A DNA stretch of 64,000 nt. Origin: Acidimicrobiia bacterium. GTDB lineage: Bacteria; Actinomycetota; Acidimicrobiia; Spongiisociales; JAHEDJ01. Of the stretch, positions 18,037 through 27,223 are shown one piece after another. The stretch covers positions 124,001 through 188,000 of the forward strand of contig DATIPS010000023.1 in NCBI GenBank assembly GCA_035471805.1, written 5' to 3'. Under the pieces are notes generated by a model. The model worked only from the letters and a program-made list of their open reading frames with translations. It ran no database searches and had not been told where the DNA came from. The translations under genes and the position numbers were made by a program. The first letter of the stretch is position 1, and every line of letters starts with the position of its first letter.

Positions 18037-18966
18037 GTGAAGAGACTTCTCCTCGTGGCTAATCCGGCAGCTTCAGGTTTTACCGGTGGGTTGTTCAGGA
18101 CCATCACATCGATGCTGGCGGATTCCTATGAGATCGAGCCTTCCTGGCCCGTGAGTCCCGAGGAAGTCCGTCTCGTATCGGCGAAAGCCGCCGCCGATGG
18201 GTTCGACGTGGTTGTCGGATTCGGCGGTGACGGCGTCGTCCACCATGTGGCAAACGGGCTCACAGGCACCGAGACTTCCCTGGGGATCATTCCGGCCGGA
18301 ACCACCAACGTTCTCGCGCGAATTCTCGACATCCCGAATCGGCCCAGAAAGGCAGCCGAACTGTTGATCGGAGACGTCCACAGGATCTTCGCACCCATGG
18401 CACGTGTCGAACTCGGCGACCCGCCGGCCACATCTCATGCCACCTTTGGAACCGGCATCGGGTATGACGCCGAGGTCGTGGAACGGTCGGAGGCACAGCC
18501 GTACAGGAAGTACTGGTTCGGTTCAGTTCACTATGCGAGAAGTGCGGTCTCCGCGCTGCTGGGCGACTACCGGAGGAGGAAACCGCACCTACACGTCACA
18601 GACGGTGTGCGTAGCCTCGCGGCGGTCACGGTACTGGCACAGGTGCACGCCCCTTACACGTATTTCGGCCAGATGCCGCTCGGAGCGCCTGCGAGTAATG
18701 GCCTGACGGTGATCGTCTTCGAAGGGCTGCCATTGCGCCGAGCGCCGTCGATCTTGATGCGGGCGCTTCGAAACGGCCGGTTGGACAAGGTGCGGGGTGT
18801 TCACGTGTGGCGGGACGTCCAACAGATCACCGTCGAGGCCGACCCGGAAGAAGCGGCTCAGGCCGATGGGGAGATGCTCGGCCGATCTGGGCACATCGTG
18901 ATCACGGCCGAACCGGCGGCTTTGAACGTCATAGTCCCGAGACCCGAATCCACCGGTACCTCCTGA
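18037..18966 (+). CDS. Diacylglycerol kinase family lipid kinase
   Basis: A 309-residue DagK/YegS-type kinase. The start LLLVANPAASGFTGG and the nucleotide-site motifs GFGGDGVVHHVANGL and IIPAGTTNVLARILDIP are diagnostic; a C-terminal beta-sandwich with DGEMLGRSGHIVIT closes the fold. It should phosphorylate diacylglycerol or a related lipid at the cytoplasmic membrane face. The GTG at 18037 begins the family homology; the in-frame sequence back to 17947 covers the divergent intergenic region. It ends 13 bp from the convergent IF-2B-like gene. Confidence 0.85.
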   Translation: MKRLLLVANPAASGFTGGLFRTITSMLADSYEIEPSWPVSPEEVRLVSAKAAADGFDVVVGFGGDGVVHHVANGLTGTETSLGIIPAGTTNVLARILDIPNRPRKAAELLIGDVHRIFAPMARVELGDPPATSHATFGTGIGYDAEVVERSEAQPYRKYWFGSVHYARSAVSALLGDYRRRKPHLHVTDGVRSLAAVTVLAQVHAPYTYFGQMPLGAPASNGLTVIVFEGLPLRRAPSILMRALRNGRLDKVRGVHVWRDVQQITVEADPEEAAQADGEMLGRSGHIVITAEPAALNVIVPRPESTGTS

Positions 18967-18979
18967 GATCTCCCGGCAC

Positions 18980-19840
18980 CTAGTCCGTCAGTTCCTCGGC
19001 CACCGCCAGCGCCCCTGCGTAGCGGGTCACTTCCCCTACGTCCCAGACTCCGATCTCCGTTACCACACCGGAGAAGACATCGAGAGCAATCACTTCGCTC
19101 AGATCCTCACGACCTCGCCGTTGGAGAGAGGCACTGAAGAGCGCCTCGGGAAGGATCTTGTTCGTCGCGGCCATCAGATAGAACGGCACGCCGATTGCCT
19201 TGGCTGCTCCGGCCAGCACCGCCGTTCCGACCTTGTTTATCACCTGGGCCGGCCCGATCGCGTCCGCGCCCGCCAACACAACGTCCATCCCGGGCAACAC
19301 CTCGATAGCGACATCGTCATCTATGAGCTCCACATCGAACCCACCGAGGCGCAGTTCCGCCGCCATCTCCATACCCTCTCCCACCGGCATGGCCCGAGTG
19401 CAGACCACGTCGAAATCCATGTGGGTTCTCGCCATCTCGAGCACCGTACGAACGGTGCTCGAGGCCGAGTGAATGAGAACGGTTCCATCCGGAGGGATCA
19501 CCGACAAACCTGCCTCGGCGATGCCGCGCCAGCTCTCGCGGATGCGACGTTCGAGATCGGAAACTGCCGCGGCCACTGCGCCGGGGCCGCCATCCACGCT
19601 GAGATAGACCGCATTTCGGAGATTGGTCACGGGAGCCATCGCTTGCTGGTTGGCAGACAGCAGATCGACTGCATCTAGCACCGCCGCCGGGAAATCCCCA
19701 GGTGTGACGTTGGAGACCGTCTTCAGCAAGTTCCCGACCGCCCTGGCGGCGTCGGCGCCGACCGTCGCAGCGCTCCCCACCTGGTCGTGCGCGGCGGCAA
19801 CGACATGACGCCATGCGGGCCAGTCACGCCATTCCGTCAC
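18980..19840 (-). CDS. eIF2B alpha/beta/delta-like family protein (sugar-phosphate isomerase/regulatory superfamily)
   Basis: A 286-residue member of the IF-2B superfamily, which includes methylthioribose-1-phosphate isomerase and ribose-1,5-bisphosphate isomerase besides the archaeal/eukaryal 2B factors. Motifs: ILIHSASST-like TVLIHSASSTVRTVLEMA, CTRAMPVGEGMEMA, VVLAGADAIGPAQVINKVGT and GVPFYLMAATNKI. The Asp of GADAI and Asn-Lys of NKVGT are retained, compatible with a phosphorylated-sugar ligand. The GTG start at 19840 is preceded by a strong GGAGGAGG ribosome site. Exact substrate is unknown. A divergent relative is at 11087. Confidence 0.8.
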   Translation of the reverse strand: MTEWRDWPAWRHVVAAAHDQVGSAATVGADAARAVGNLLKTVSNVTPGDFPAAVLDAVDLLSANQQAMAPVTNLRNAVYLSVDGGPGAVAAAVSDLERRIRESWRGIAEAGLSVIPPDGTVLIHSASSTVRTVLEMARTHMDFDVVCTRAMPVGEGMEMAAELRLGGFDVELIDDDVAIEVLPGMDVVLAGADAIGPAQVINKVGTAVLAGAAKAIGVPFYLMAATNKILPEALFSASLQRRGREDLSEVIALDVFSGVVTEIGVWDVGEVTRYAGALAVAEELTD

Positions 19841-19919
19841 AACGCCTCCTCCACACTCACTCCGCCGGAAAGCTTAGCCAGCGAGCCCTCCGCCGACTCC
19901 CGAGCAGGCCCGCCGCCCT

Positions 19920-21506
19920 CTACAGATTCTCTTCCAGTGCTGCGGTGATGATTCCGAGCTCCGTCAAAGCTCCGGCAACTTCCGCCCGGGTCCTCATTCG
20001 CGTCCGGATGGAACTCCCTACTCCTCGATCAAGCCTCGACCGGACGGCGGCCCGGAGGGCGTCGACATGTCGGCGAAGGGCACGACGCCCGGCGCGGTGA
20101 CCGGCGCGAACAACCGCAGCCCGAAGGAGCATTCCCAGTACCAGTGAGCCCGCCGCGAGGAGGAACGGACGGACGTCGCCCCCCGGCCGGAGCGACTCCG
20201 GATCGGCCCACAGCCAGATGACCCCTGCCAGAACGGCGCCCGCCAGGAACCACTGAAGAAAACCGATCGTGCGCCACCACCAGCTCGGCGCGCCGATGCG
20301 GAACTCCCCGACCTCGCGCGAAGCCGCCTCCACGATTCGACCGATTTCCTGCTCGACGGCCTCGGGTACCACTTCCCCACGGAGAGCCCGCCCGAACGAC
20401 CCGCCTATCTCAAAGGACAGATCGGCCACCAGCTCGTTCACGGACGAGACCGCCTGCGTCAGCTGCGCAGAGGCATCCAACCGGACGTCGTCTTCCGGAC
20501 GGGTGCCGCCCGCCGCACGGGCGAACCGGGTGGATCTATACCATCGAGCGAGGGCGGCAATGGGCCCTCCGCCGCTGCCGAGAGCCGCCTGCCGGCCGGC
20601 TTCGCGCGCCGAAGCATCGTCCGCAAGCACAGGGTCTACCAGTATCCCGGCGACACGGTTCGCGGTTGCGTCCCAACGATCGTCGTACGATGTTCCCGCC
20701 CCCACGCCGACCCCGGTCGAACGGGCGATTCCGTCTCGCGCCTCACGGAGGTCGGCGATCAGCTTCGTCATCACCACTTGTTTTGCTTCGAGCCTGCCGT
20801 GCAGGTCGCGGCTCAAGCGGGCGATACCGATCGGCGGCCCCTCGGCGGGATCGGCGGCGGTAGCGAGGAGTTGCGCGTTCTCGATTCCGTCCAGCGCGAG
20901 TGTCCGCCGGAGATCGTCGACCACCTGGTTCTCCTCGGCCGGACTCAGCCGGTCGATCTGGTTGAGGACGAAGATGAACTGCTTCGAGTAGCGGCTGAGT
21001 GGCTGCAACAGATCACGGTGCAGCAGACGGTCGTTGTATTTCTCAGGATCGAGGACCCAGATCACAGCATCCACCCTGGGGAGCAGGTACTCAACGACCT
21101 CCCGATGTGATCGGACCACGCTGTCTGTATCGGGCAGGTCGAGAATCGCGATGTCCCCGAACGAGTCGTGCCCGATCCTGTCATCGATGGCGAGATCGTC
21201 CAGCAGCCGGATGAGGCCGGGTTCGGCGTTGGCCGGGATCCAGGCGAGGGGTCGCTCGGTGGTCGGGCGCACCACGCCCGTGGCGGCGATTTCCTCGCCT
21301 GCCAGGGCGTTCAGGAGGCTCGATTTGCCCGATCCGGTACCGCCCACCAGCGCGACGACGACCGACCGACCCAGGAATCCGATCCTGGCGCGGATGTCTT
21401 TCGCGGCCTGGGCGTGCGGTGTCAGAAGCTCAGGCTCGACGATCTCCGTTGCTCTGCCCACGGCGAGATCGAGGAGGTCGAGAGCGGCGGTTATGTCATA
21501 CGCCAT
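19920..21506 (-). CDS. Dynamin-like / YfjP-type membrane GTPase (second of a pair)
   Basis: A 528-residue GTPase. G1 is VGGTGSGKSSLLN (residues 54-66), G3 is LDLPDTDSVV, G4 is VLNQIDRL. After the GTPase domain comes a long helical region and then a membrane hairpin (FLQWFLAGAVLAGVIWLW and PFLLAAGSLVLGMLLRAAVV) followed by an Arg-rich helical tail. This layout suits bacterial dynamin-like proteins, which remodel or protect membranes. Its ATG overlaps the 3' end of the upstream GTPase gene by 11 nt, so the pair is likely co-translated. The dynamin assignment is inference; a generic G-domain membrane protein is the alternative. Confidence 0.75.
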   Translation of the reverse strand: MAYDITAALDLLDLAVGRATEIVEPELLTPHAQAAKDIRARIGFLGRSVVVALVGGTGSGKSSLLNALAGEEIAATGVVRPTTERPLAWIPANAEPGLIRLLDDLAIDDRIGHDSFGDIAILDLPDTDSVVRSHREVVEYLLPRVDAVIWVLDPEKYNDRLLHRDLLQPLSRYSKQFIFVLNQIDRLSPAEENQVVDDLRRTLALDGIENAQLLATAADPAEGPPIGIARLSRDLHGRLEAKQVVMTKLIADLREARDGIARSTGVGVGAGTSYDDRWDATANRVAGILVDPVLADDASAREAGRQAALGSGGGPIAALARWYRSTRFARAAGGTRPEDDVRLDASAQLTQAVSSVNELVADLSFEIGGSFGRALRGEVVPEAVEQEIGRIVEAASREVGEFRIGAPSWWWRTIGFLQWFLAGAVLAGVIWLWADPESLRPGGDVRPFLLAAGSLVLGMLLRAAVVRAGHRAGRRALRRHVDALRAAVRSRLDRGVGSSIRTRMRTRAEVAGALTELGIITAALEENL

Positions 21507-23190
21507 CCCATGCCTCCACCCGGCGGACCACCCGGTCGTGCGCGGAACTCAAGGATCCCGGTTCCGGCAACTCGTCGGTGTGGTCGTCGAGGAGCTTCCC
21601 GAACCTCGCTCCGTCGTCTGCCAGCACCACGCCGACCGTGTGACTCAGCCGGAGCCTCGCTGTTTCGACGAGCGAGCGGGCGGCAGCCGAACCGAACAGG
21701 TGCTCGAGCAGTTTCTGTTGTGCAGCAGCCGCTCCGGCCGCCACCCCGACCTCGGCACCCGTCAGACCACCGGTCTGCAGGAACACACCGAGAATCACCG
21801 CCACTGCAACACTGTTCACGCCGTAGGAGGCCACCTGCGCGGTCCGCTTCTTGGATGCGCCTGCTTCGGATATCAACTCGGATAGGTCTGTCAGCCAATT
21901 GTCCACCGCCCCGGCCGCGGCCTCCGCAGTCGTATCGGCGTGTCTCCAGAGTGACCTGCCACTGAGTAGCGCAGCCCCGGCCGGATCCAGCTCCCAGGCC
22001 GATGCCGCGGCCGCGGCGGCCAGGTCGGCGCGACGGATCAGCACCTCGCGCAACTCCATGCCGGTATCCGTCCGGACCCGCGTAGCGGACTGGGTGCCAC
22101 CGAACACCCGCCTGGCCCACGAGGAAAGTCGAGAAAATCCTTCGGAGACTGCCTTCGTGAGCTCGCCGGTGCCCAGAAACTCCTGCCATCGCTCGATCAC
22201 TTCGGCCCGGATCAGTTCTCCGGAATCCAGGGATCCGGACACCTCTCCGACCTGACGTTCATATGCGGCAGCGGCAACACGGCGGAGGGCGCCGGCCTCG
22301 GTGAGTTCTTCAGAGACCGCCCGTTCGAGTGCAGCCGTTCGTACGGCGAGATCGCCGACGGCTCCGCGTATCGAGGCCTCGAGCACCGCGGCACGGCCCG
22401 AATCGCTCGCCATCTCCTCCAGCCGGGCGAGGACGTCTCCCACCGCTTTCTCGGGCAGGGCGCCGGTCGTCCGGTCGACGAGTTGCTCGGTGATCTCGAA
22501 GAAGTGCCGCTCGAGGGGGAAACCTCTCTCCTCCAGGAGCCGCCGGTAGTCGCCGATCAGAACGTCGGAAAGGGGTGGAGTACGGTTGGCGATGAACAGC
22601 ACCGGTACCGAGCGCGCCCGCGCCTTGTCCAGGAACTCCCATGGAACGGCATCGGCGTAGCGTTGCGCCGAGGTCACGAACAGGATGACATCACCTACGG
22701 CCAACAGATCGTCTGCCATCCGGCGGTGGTCCTCAACAACCGAGTCGAAGTCCGGGGCGTCGATGACCGTGAGGCCGCGTGGGAGCGAATCATTGCCTTC
22801 AACCACTCGAATCGGCTGCTGCCGGCGTCCGTATCCCGAGAGAAACTCCTCCCGGTAGCGATCGACATTCGCTCCGTGGGCCCACACGACGGGCATGGTC
22901 GTGGTGGGGCGAAGCGCTCCGGCATCGCTGATCGGGAGTTGGGCGAGGCTGTTGAGGATGGTGGACTTGCCGCTTCCGGTTGAGCCGATCAACACCGCGA
23001 CGAGGGGGGCATCGAGGTCACCGAGTCTGGGGAGGAGGTATTCGTTGATGCCCCAGGCGGTCTCCCGCCTCAGAGCGTTGCGAGCCGTTCGAGCGTTGCC
23101 GGGGAGCTTGAAAGTCATGCCGTCGACCAACTCCGCCAGCGCGTGCAGCGCGGCACGAAGATCGGCGGCTCGGGCGATCGGTGCGGGCAT
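21496..23190 (-). CDS. Dynamin-like membrane GTPase (first of a pair)
   Basis: A 564-residue GTPase. G1 is LIGSTGSGKSTILN (residues 68-80); G3 is VIDAPDFDSVV; the usual N/TKxD G4 motif is not evident, with FIANRTPPLSD at that position. A long helical middle is followed near the C terminus by a hydrophobic stretch (NSVAVAVILGVFLQTGGLTG) and an Ala-rich helix. Side-by-side dynamin-like genes are known in actinobacteria (DynA/DynB, IniA/IniC), and this tandem looks similar. The ATG at 23190 is chosen; sequence between it and 23286 overlaps the divergent gene's 5' end. Expressed with the gene at 19920. Confidence 0.75.
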   Translation of the reverse strand: MPAPIARAADLRAALHALAELVDGMTFKLPGNARTARNALRRETAWGINEYLLPRLGDLDAPLVAVLIGSTGSGKSTILNSLAQLPISDAGALRPTTTMPVVWAHGANVDRYREEFLSGYGRRQQPIRVVEGNDSLPRGLTVIDAPDFDSVVEDHRRMADDLLAVGDVILFVTSAQRYADAVPWEFLDKARARSVPVLFIANRTPPLSDVLIGDYRRLLEERGFPLERHFFEITEQLVDRTTGALPEKAVGDVLARLEEMASDSGRAAVLEASIRGAVGDLAVRTAALERAVSEELTEAGALRRVAAAAYERQVGEVSGSLDSGELIRAEVIERWQEFLGTGELTKAVSEGFSRLSSWARRVFGGTQSATRVRTDTGMELREVLIRRADLAAAAAASAWELDPAGAALLSGRSLWRHADTTAEAAAGAVDNWLTDLSELISEAGASKKRTAQVASYGVNSVAVAVILGVFLQTGGLTGAEVGVAAGAAAAQQKLLEHLFGSAAARSLVETARLRLSHTVGVVLADDGARFGKLLDDHTDELPEPGSLSSAHDRVVRRVEAWDGV

Positions 23191-23251
23191 CCGGAGATTG
23201 TCCCACACCCAAATGCGCGTTTCTGTCACCCTTGCCGGATACATTGAACAC

Positions 23252-24514
23252 ATGGCACTGATACGGGTCGAAGGAGACACAGTCACTATCGAGGAGTTCG
23301 AGGTGACCGACCCCGGTCTGGCGCAGTTGCTGACGGCTCAGCCGGAGGACATGCGAGCGGAGGTCCTCACCAGGGCAATAACCGTCGGAGTGAGAGGGCT
23401 CTTGTCGATGGGTCTAGGCATCGACCTCTCGGAGATCGATGATCGAGTCAGGCGTTCCATTCTCGAAGCCACAGCCGAAGCCCGCCGGGAGGTGGAGACG
23501 GTACTCACGGCCGCCGGCCAAGCATTCGAAGCACAGCTGTCCCCAGAGCATCGCAGTTCGACGGTTGCCAGGACTCTCAGCGAGTTCACGGCCTGGCGCG
23601 ACGACTTCCTGGCGCGCATGGATCCGGCCGATGCCGACAGCAACACGGCCGTCTTCTTGAACCAACTCGCGGCGCTGGTGGGCCCCGCAGGTGAGCTCCA
23701 GAGGCGCCTCGAGGAGGCGCTGGACCCGACCGTCGACACGTCGGCGTTCGCCCAACTCGGCCGGTCGATCGAGGATCGAATAGCCGAGTTGCGGGACGCG
23801 GTCATGCACCAGCGGGGCCGGGCCGAAGAGGCCGAGGTCGGCACTCAGAAGGGGTTCGATTTCGAAGAGTCCGTTGAGAACTGGCTTCGAGCAGCGGTCG
23901 CCGGATTCGGCGGATGCGTGGTCGAGCGCACGGGCAGAACGCCCGGCGAGCTCAGCGCCGACGCATTGGTCGGCGACTTCGTCGTCACCCTTGCCGACGG
24001 AGCACGGATCGTCGTAGAAGCCAAGAACACGGCGCGAATCAACCTGGCAGGGAAGGACGGCATTCTCGACGAACTGGACCGGGCAATCGTGAACCGGTCG
24101 GCGGATTTCTCTGTTTGCGTCTCCGCACGCGAGGCTTTCCCGAGAGAGGTCGGTCAGTTCGGTGTTTACGGGCACCGTCTGCTGGTAGTCGATCAAGGAG
24201 ACGGTGCAATGACCTCCGTCGCGGTTCGTTGGGCGATCTCCGCGATGGCCGCCGAGCGTCGGACTCGCGGAGAAATCGACCACGGATTGTTCGAAGACAG
24301 GCTGCAGCGCATACGTCAGCTGGCCCAGCTGATGTCGGGCAGCCGGCGGTCGCTGACCGACATCACGACATCGGTGGAAAGCGTGCGCGGCACACTCGAG
24401 CAGTTGCGAACAGAGCTTCTGGCGGTCGTGGCCGATCTCGATCGAGAAGTGACGAGGGTCGGCCGGCCGGCGGAGGTAGTGAACCTCCGTCCGGCGGTCG
24501 GTTCTGAGGGTTGA
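23252..24514 (+). CDS. Helical protein with a PD-(D/E)XK-like core, function unknown
   Basis: A 420-residue protein I cannot name. Residues 1-190 are largely helical and charged. Residues about 205-310 look like a restriction-endonuclease-like fold: FEESVENWLRAAVAGFG, then ADALVGDFVVTLADGARIVVEAKN, where Asp followed about 17 residues later by Glu-Ala-Lys fits the D...ExK active site. A C-terminal coiled-coil-like part (residues 340-400) follows. It is divergent from the paired dynamin-like GTPases (61 bp between starts), so the three genes may share a promoter region and a process. Nuclease activity is inference. Confidence 0.6.
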   Translation: MALIRVEGDTVTIEEFEVTDPGLAQLLTAQPEDMRAEVLTRAITVGVRGLLSMGLGIDLSEIDDRVRRSILEATAEARREVETVLTAAGQAFEAQLSPEHRSSTVARTLSEFTAWRDDFLARMDPADADSNTAVFLNQLAALVGPAGELQRRLEEALDPTVDTSAFAQLGRSIEDRIAELRDAVMHQRGRAEEAEVGTQKGFDFEESVENWLRAAVAGFGGCVVERTGRTPGELSADALVGDFVVTLADGARIVVEAKNTARINLAGKDGILDELDRAIVNRSADFSVCVSAREAFPREVGQFGVYGHRLLVVDQGDGAMTSVAVRWAISAMAAERRTRGEIDHGLFEDRLQRIRQLAQLMSGSRRSLTDITTSVESVRGTLEQLRTELLAVVADLDREVTRVGRPAEVVNLRPAVGSEG

Positions 24515-24515
24515 T

Positions 24516-25793
24516 TCAATCCGCCAGCGGCAACTCGGCGGTCACAACACTGCCGCCATCCGATCGAATGGACAGCTTCCCACCCGCGTCTGCCACAGTG
24601 CGTCGCACGATGTCCAACCCCAGGCCGGTGGAATCACTCCCCGACCAGCCCCGTTCGAGCGCCTCTTCGCCGAATCCCTCTCCCTGATCTGAGATCGTGA
24701 GCCGAACAAGCCCGGAGTCGTCGGCCACTACCACATCGAAGCCGATCCCTGCCGGCGTGTGTGCCAGGACGTTCGCCAACAACGCATCCACAGCCGCGCC
24801 GAAGTCCACCGCTGCTCCCGCGACCATCCTTGGACCGTCCGGAACACTGAGCGACCACCGTCGTTGCTGTTCATCGGCCAGGGCGCCCCAGAACTGTGCA
24901 CGATCGGTCACCACCGCGACGAGATCGGATATCACTCCCCCACCCTGCCGCATCGGACGCCGGGCCTCCCTGATCACGTAGTCCACCGTGCGCTCGAGTT
25001 CCCCGACATCCTCCCTGAGCCGCTCGGCAATCGCCCCGTCCTCGACCGCGTCGATATCGAGCCGAACGGCCGTCAGCGGAGTCCTGAGCCGGTGCGACAG
25101 GTCGGCGACCGCCTCCCGCTCCACTGCGAGAAGTCCACCTATTCTCCCGGAGAGCCGGTTGAACGCCCTGCCGACTTCCTGCACCTCGCGCGGCCCCGAC
25201 ACCTCGACCTGTGCGTTGAGGTCACCTTCCGCCATGCGGTGAGCCACGTCGGCGAGTTCTCTCACGGGGACCGTTATCGATCGTGCAAGCCGATCCGAAA
25301 CGAGAACTGCGATGCCGACGAGCGTGACACCCAGCAACCCGAGAATGAGGCGGGCCGACGCCACGTTCTCGGTGAGCAGAGCTTCGGGAACGAAGATCCG
25401 GACGAGTGTCGTCCGCCCTCCGCCCTCGCTGATCGGAACGAACAGAGCCTCCCCGCCTTCCATTTCGAAGCGGGTCGTCGCCTGTTTTGCGCGTGCGGAT
25501 TCGACCAGCGAGTCGATCGGCACCGGCGCGCCGGCGACCGAATCGTCGAAGAAGATCACAGAGGTGAGCCGGCCGTCGAATGAGGGCTCGCTGGACAGGA
25601 GCCCCGAGACCTGGCTCCTGTCGTCCGGCACCAGGAGAGCGACTGCACTGGCGAAGAACTGTGCGTCACGCTCGGCGTTGTTCATGGCGCGGTCGTGGGC
25701 CAGTTGGCCGACGAGGCCTGCGAGCGGGATCAGGAATGCAAGCGCCACCATCGAAGTGATCGCCGCAGATACGAGAACGAGCCGCCGGCGCAT
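24516..25793 (-). CDS. Sensor histidine kinase
   Basis: A 425-residue membrane kinase. TM1 is at residues 7-30, an extracytoplasmic sensor part at 31-145, TM2 at about 146-167 and a HAMP segment at about 168-222 (ITVPVRELADVAHRMAEGDL). The phosphoacceptor is His234 in DLSHRLRTPLTA. The ATP-binding domain has an N-box-like DALLANVLAHTPAG, and G-boxes SDQGEGFGEE and STGLGLDIVRR. It phosphorylates the response regulator encoded just upstream; stop and start overlap by one base (TGATG). The stimulus is unknown. Confidence 0.92.
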   Translation of the reverse strand: MRRRLVLVSAAITSMVALAFLIPLAGLVGQLAHDRAMNNAERDAQFFASAVALLVPDDRSQVSGLLSSEPSFDGRLTSVIFFDDSVAGAPVPIDSLVESARAKQATTRFEMEGGEALFVPISEGGGRTTLVRIFVPEALLTENVASARLILGLLGVTLVGIAVLVSDRLARSITVPVRELADVAHRMAEGDLNAQVEVSGPREVQEVGRAFNRLSGRIGGLLAVEREAVADLSHRLRTPLTAVRLDIDAVEDGAIAERLREDVGELERTVDYVIREARRPMRQGGGVISDLVAVVTDRAQFWGALADEQQRRWSLSVPDGPRMVAGAAVDFGAAVDALLANVLAHTPAGIGFDVVVADDSGLVRLTISDQGEGFGEEALERGWSGSDSTGLGLDIVRRTVADAGGKLSIRSDGGSVVTAELPLAD

Positions 25794-26473
25794 CAGTCCG
25801 GGACGACGAGCTTGACGCCGACACCCCGCACCGTGTGCAGATAGCGGGCCTCGGCGGCGTTCTCGCCCAGCTTCTTGCGCAGCCAGGACAAGTGCACGTC
25901 GACCGTCTTGTCACCACCCCCGTACGGTTGCCGCCACACCTCCGCCAGCAGTTCCCTCTTCGAAACCACGTCACCCACGTGATCTGCGAGATAGGCGAGA
26001 AGGTCGAACTCCTTGCGCGTCAGCTCGATCGGCTCACCGGCGAGAGTGACCTCCCGCGCTCGTCCGTCGATGACCAGGTCACCCACCACGACGCTGGCAC
26101 CGGATCCGCTCTGGTCGGTGCGGCGCAGTACGGCGCGCAATCTCGCGTCGATCTGCTCCCCGGAGAAGGGCTTGACCACATAATCGTCTGCCCCGGCGTC
26201 GAGCACCTTGATTATCTCCGTTTCCTCATCGCGGGCCGTCGCAACGATGACCGGCACCTGGGAGACGGCGCGAATCAACTTGAGGATCTCGACACCATCC
26301 AGATCGGGAAGTCCGAGATCGAGGATCACCACATCGGGAGCGTTGGCGATGACGTACTCGAGTCCTTCCATACCCGTTGCCAGGCTGTCGACGTCGTGCC
26401 CGCGGGAAGCCAGAGCTCGTGCGAGCGATTCACGGATCCGGACATCGTCTTCGATCAAGAGCACAGACGGCAT
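25793..26473 (-). CDS. OmpR-family response regulator
   Basis: A 226-residue regulator. The receiver domain has the acidic pair D9/D10 (LIEDD), phosphoacceptor Asp52 (ILDLGLPD), a Thr in VATARDEE and Lys in DYVVKPFSGEQ. The C-terminal winged-helix domain includes ELTRKEFDLLAYLADHVGDVVSKRELL and VDVHLSWLRKKLGE. It is the first gene of the two-component operon and is divergent from the secreted protein gene at 26584, which lies 110 bp away and may be a target. Confidence 0.93.
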   Translation of the reverse strand: MPSVLLIEDDVRIRESLARALASRGHDVDSLATGMEGLEYVIANAPDVVILDLGLPDLDGVEILKLIRAVSQVPVIVATARDEETEIIKVLDAGADDYVVKPFSGEQIDARLRAVLRRTDQSGSGASVVVGDLVIDGRAREVTLAGEPIELTRKEFDLLAYLADHVGDVVSKRELLAEVWRQPYGGGDKTVDVHLSWLRKKLGENAAEARYLHTVRGVGVKLVVPD

Positions 26474-26519
26474 CCGGACACGATACCCACAAGGTCGGCG
26501 TCAGCACGACGGCGCGGGG

Positions 26520-26583
26520 CGTTTTGCCATTCTTTAACCGGCCGTTAGGACTGGTAATACGGTCGAAATGCAAGGATGTATGT
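26520..26583 (+). promoter_or_regulatory. Probable promoter/operator region upstream of the secreted protein gene
   Basis: The AT-richer end of the divergent intergenic region contains a TAATAC -10-like box (26553-26558), an imperfect inverted repeat TAACCGGCCGTTA around 26535, and an AAGGATG ribosome site before the ATG at 26584. Assignment is by eye only. Confidence 0.4.
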
Positions 26584-27183
26584 ATGAAATCGCGCTTGAT
26601 AGCCGCATGGGTTCTCGCCACGGCCGTTGCCGTGACTCTCGCCTATCAGGCCGTCGGCCTGGTCCAGACTCAGGTCACCGAACAGGCTCCGGTGCTGGCC
26701 GCCGTCGAAGAGACCCCCAGCACTATCAAAGCAGGCGACCTCCCTTCGGTGCCCCCGACCGTCACCGTCCCCGAGGATGTCGAAGATCGCGTCGACGCTC
26801 CGCCCACCAGCCAGTCCGGGGACACACTCGGCGAGACGACCGGCGACTCGACCTCCATCCCGGCGACGACCGTGCCGACACCTTCCACCTCATCGACCGT
26901 GCCCGCCGGCAGCCCGACAACCAGCACTCCGTCGACGGTGCCCGAGCAGCAAGCCGACTTCATCATCCTCTCGGACGGAGGCACGGTCACGGTCACATGC
27001 TCGGGAGATGTCATCGGCTTCCAGTCGTCGCTTGCCAGCCCGGGTTTCCAGACAGACATCAGGTCGGAGGGTCCGCAAGAGGTCGACGTTCGTTTCAAGG
27101 ACGTCGACAAGGACCACAGCTTCGAGATCAAGGCAACCTGCGACGACGGGGAAGTTCGCCCCGAGGTGCACGAAGACGACTGA
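26584..27183 (+). CDS. Secreted or membrane-anchored protein with Thr/Pro-rich linker, unknown
   Basis: A 199-residue protein: an N-terminal hydrophobic segment (residues 5-27), which may be a signal anchor, a low-complexity Thr/Ser/Pro/Val linker (about residues 50-122) and a small C-terminal beta-rich domain (about 125-190: FIILSDGGTVTVTCSGD ... VDVRFKDVDKDHSFEIKATC) with two Cys that could form a disulfide. No family is recognised. It is divergent from the two-component operon. Confidence 0.7.
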   Translation: MKSRLIAAWVLATAVAVTLAYQAVGLVQTQVTEQAPVLAAVEETPSTIKAGDLPSVPPTVTVPEDVEDRVDAPPTSQSGDTLGETTGDSTSIPATTVPTPSTSSTVPAGSPTTSTPSTVPEQQADFIILSDGGTVTVTCSGDVIGFQSSLASPGFQTDIRSEGPQEVDVRFKDVDKDHSFEIKATCDDGEVRPEVHEDD

Positions 27184-27223
27184 CGCCGCCGTTGCACCGT
27201 GCGCCGTTCGACCACCGCAGAAG

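Noticed and set aside
22895-23251. N-terminal extension of the PD-(D/E)XK-like protein
   Set aside because: It overlaps the GTPase 5' end antisense and has shadow-like composition; the ATG at 23252 is more natural.
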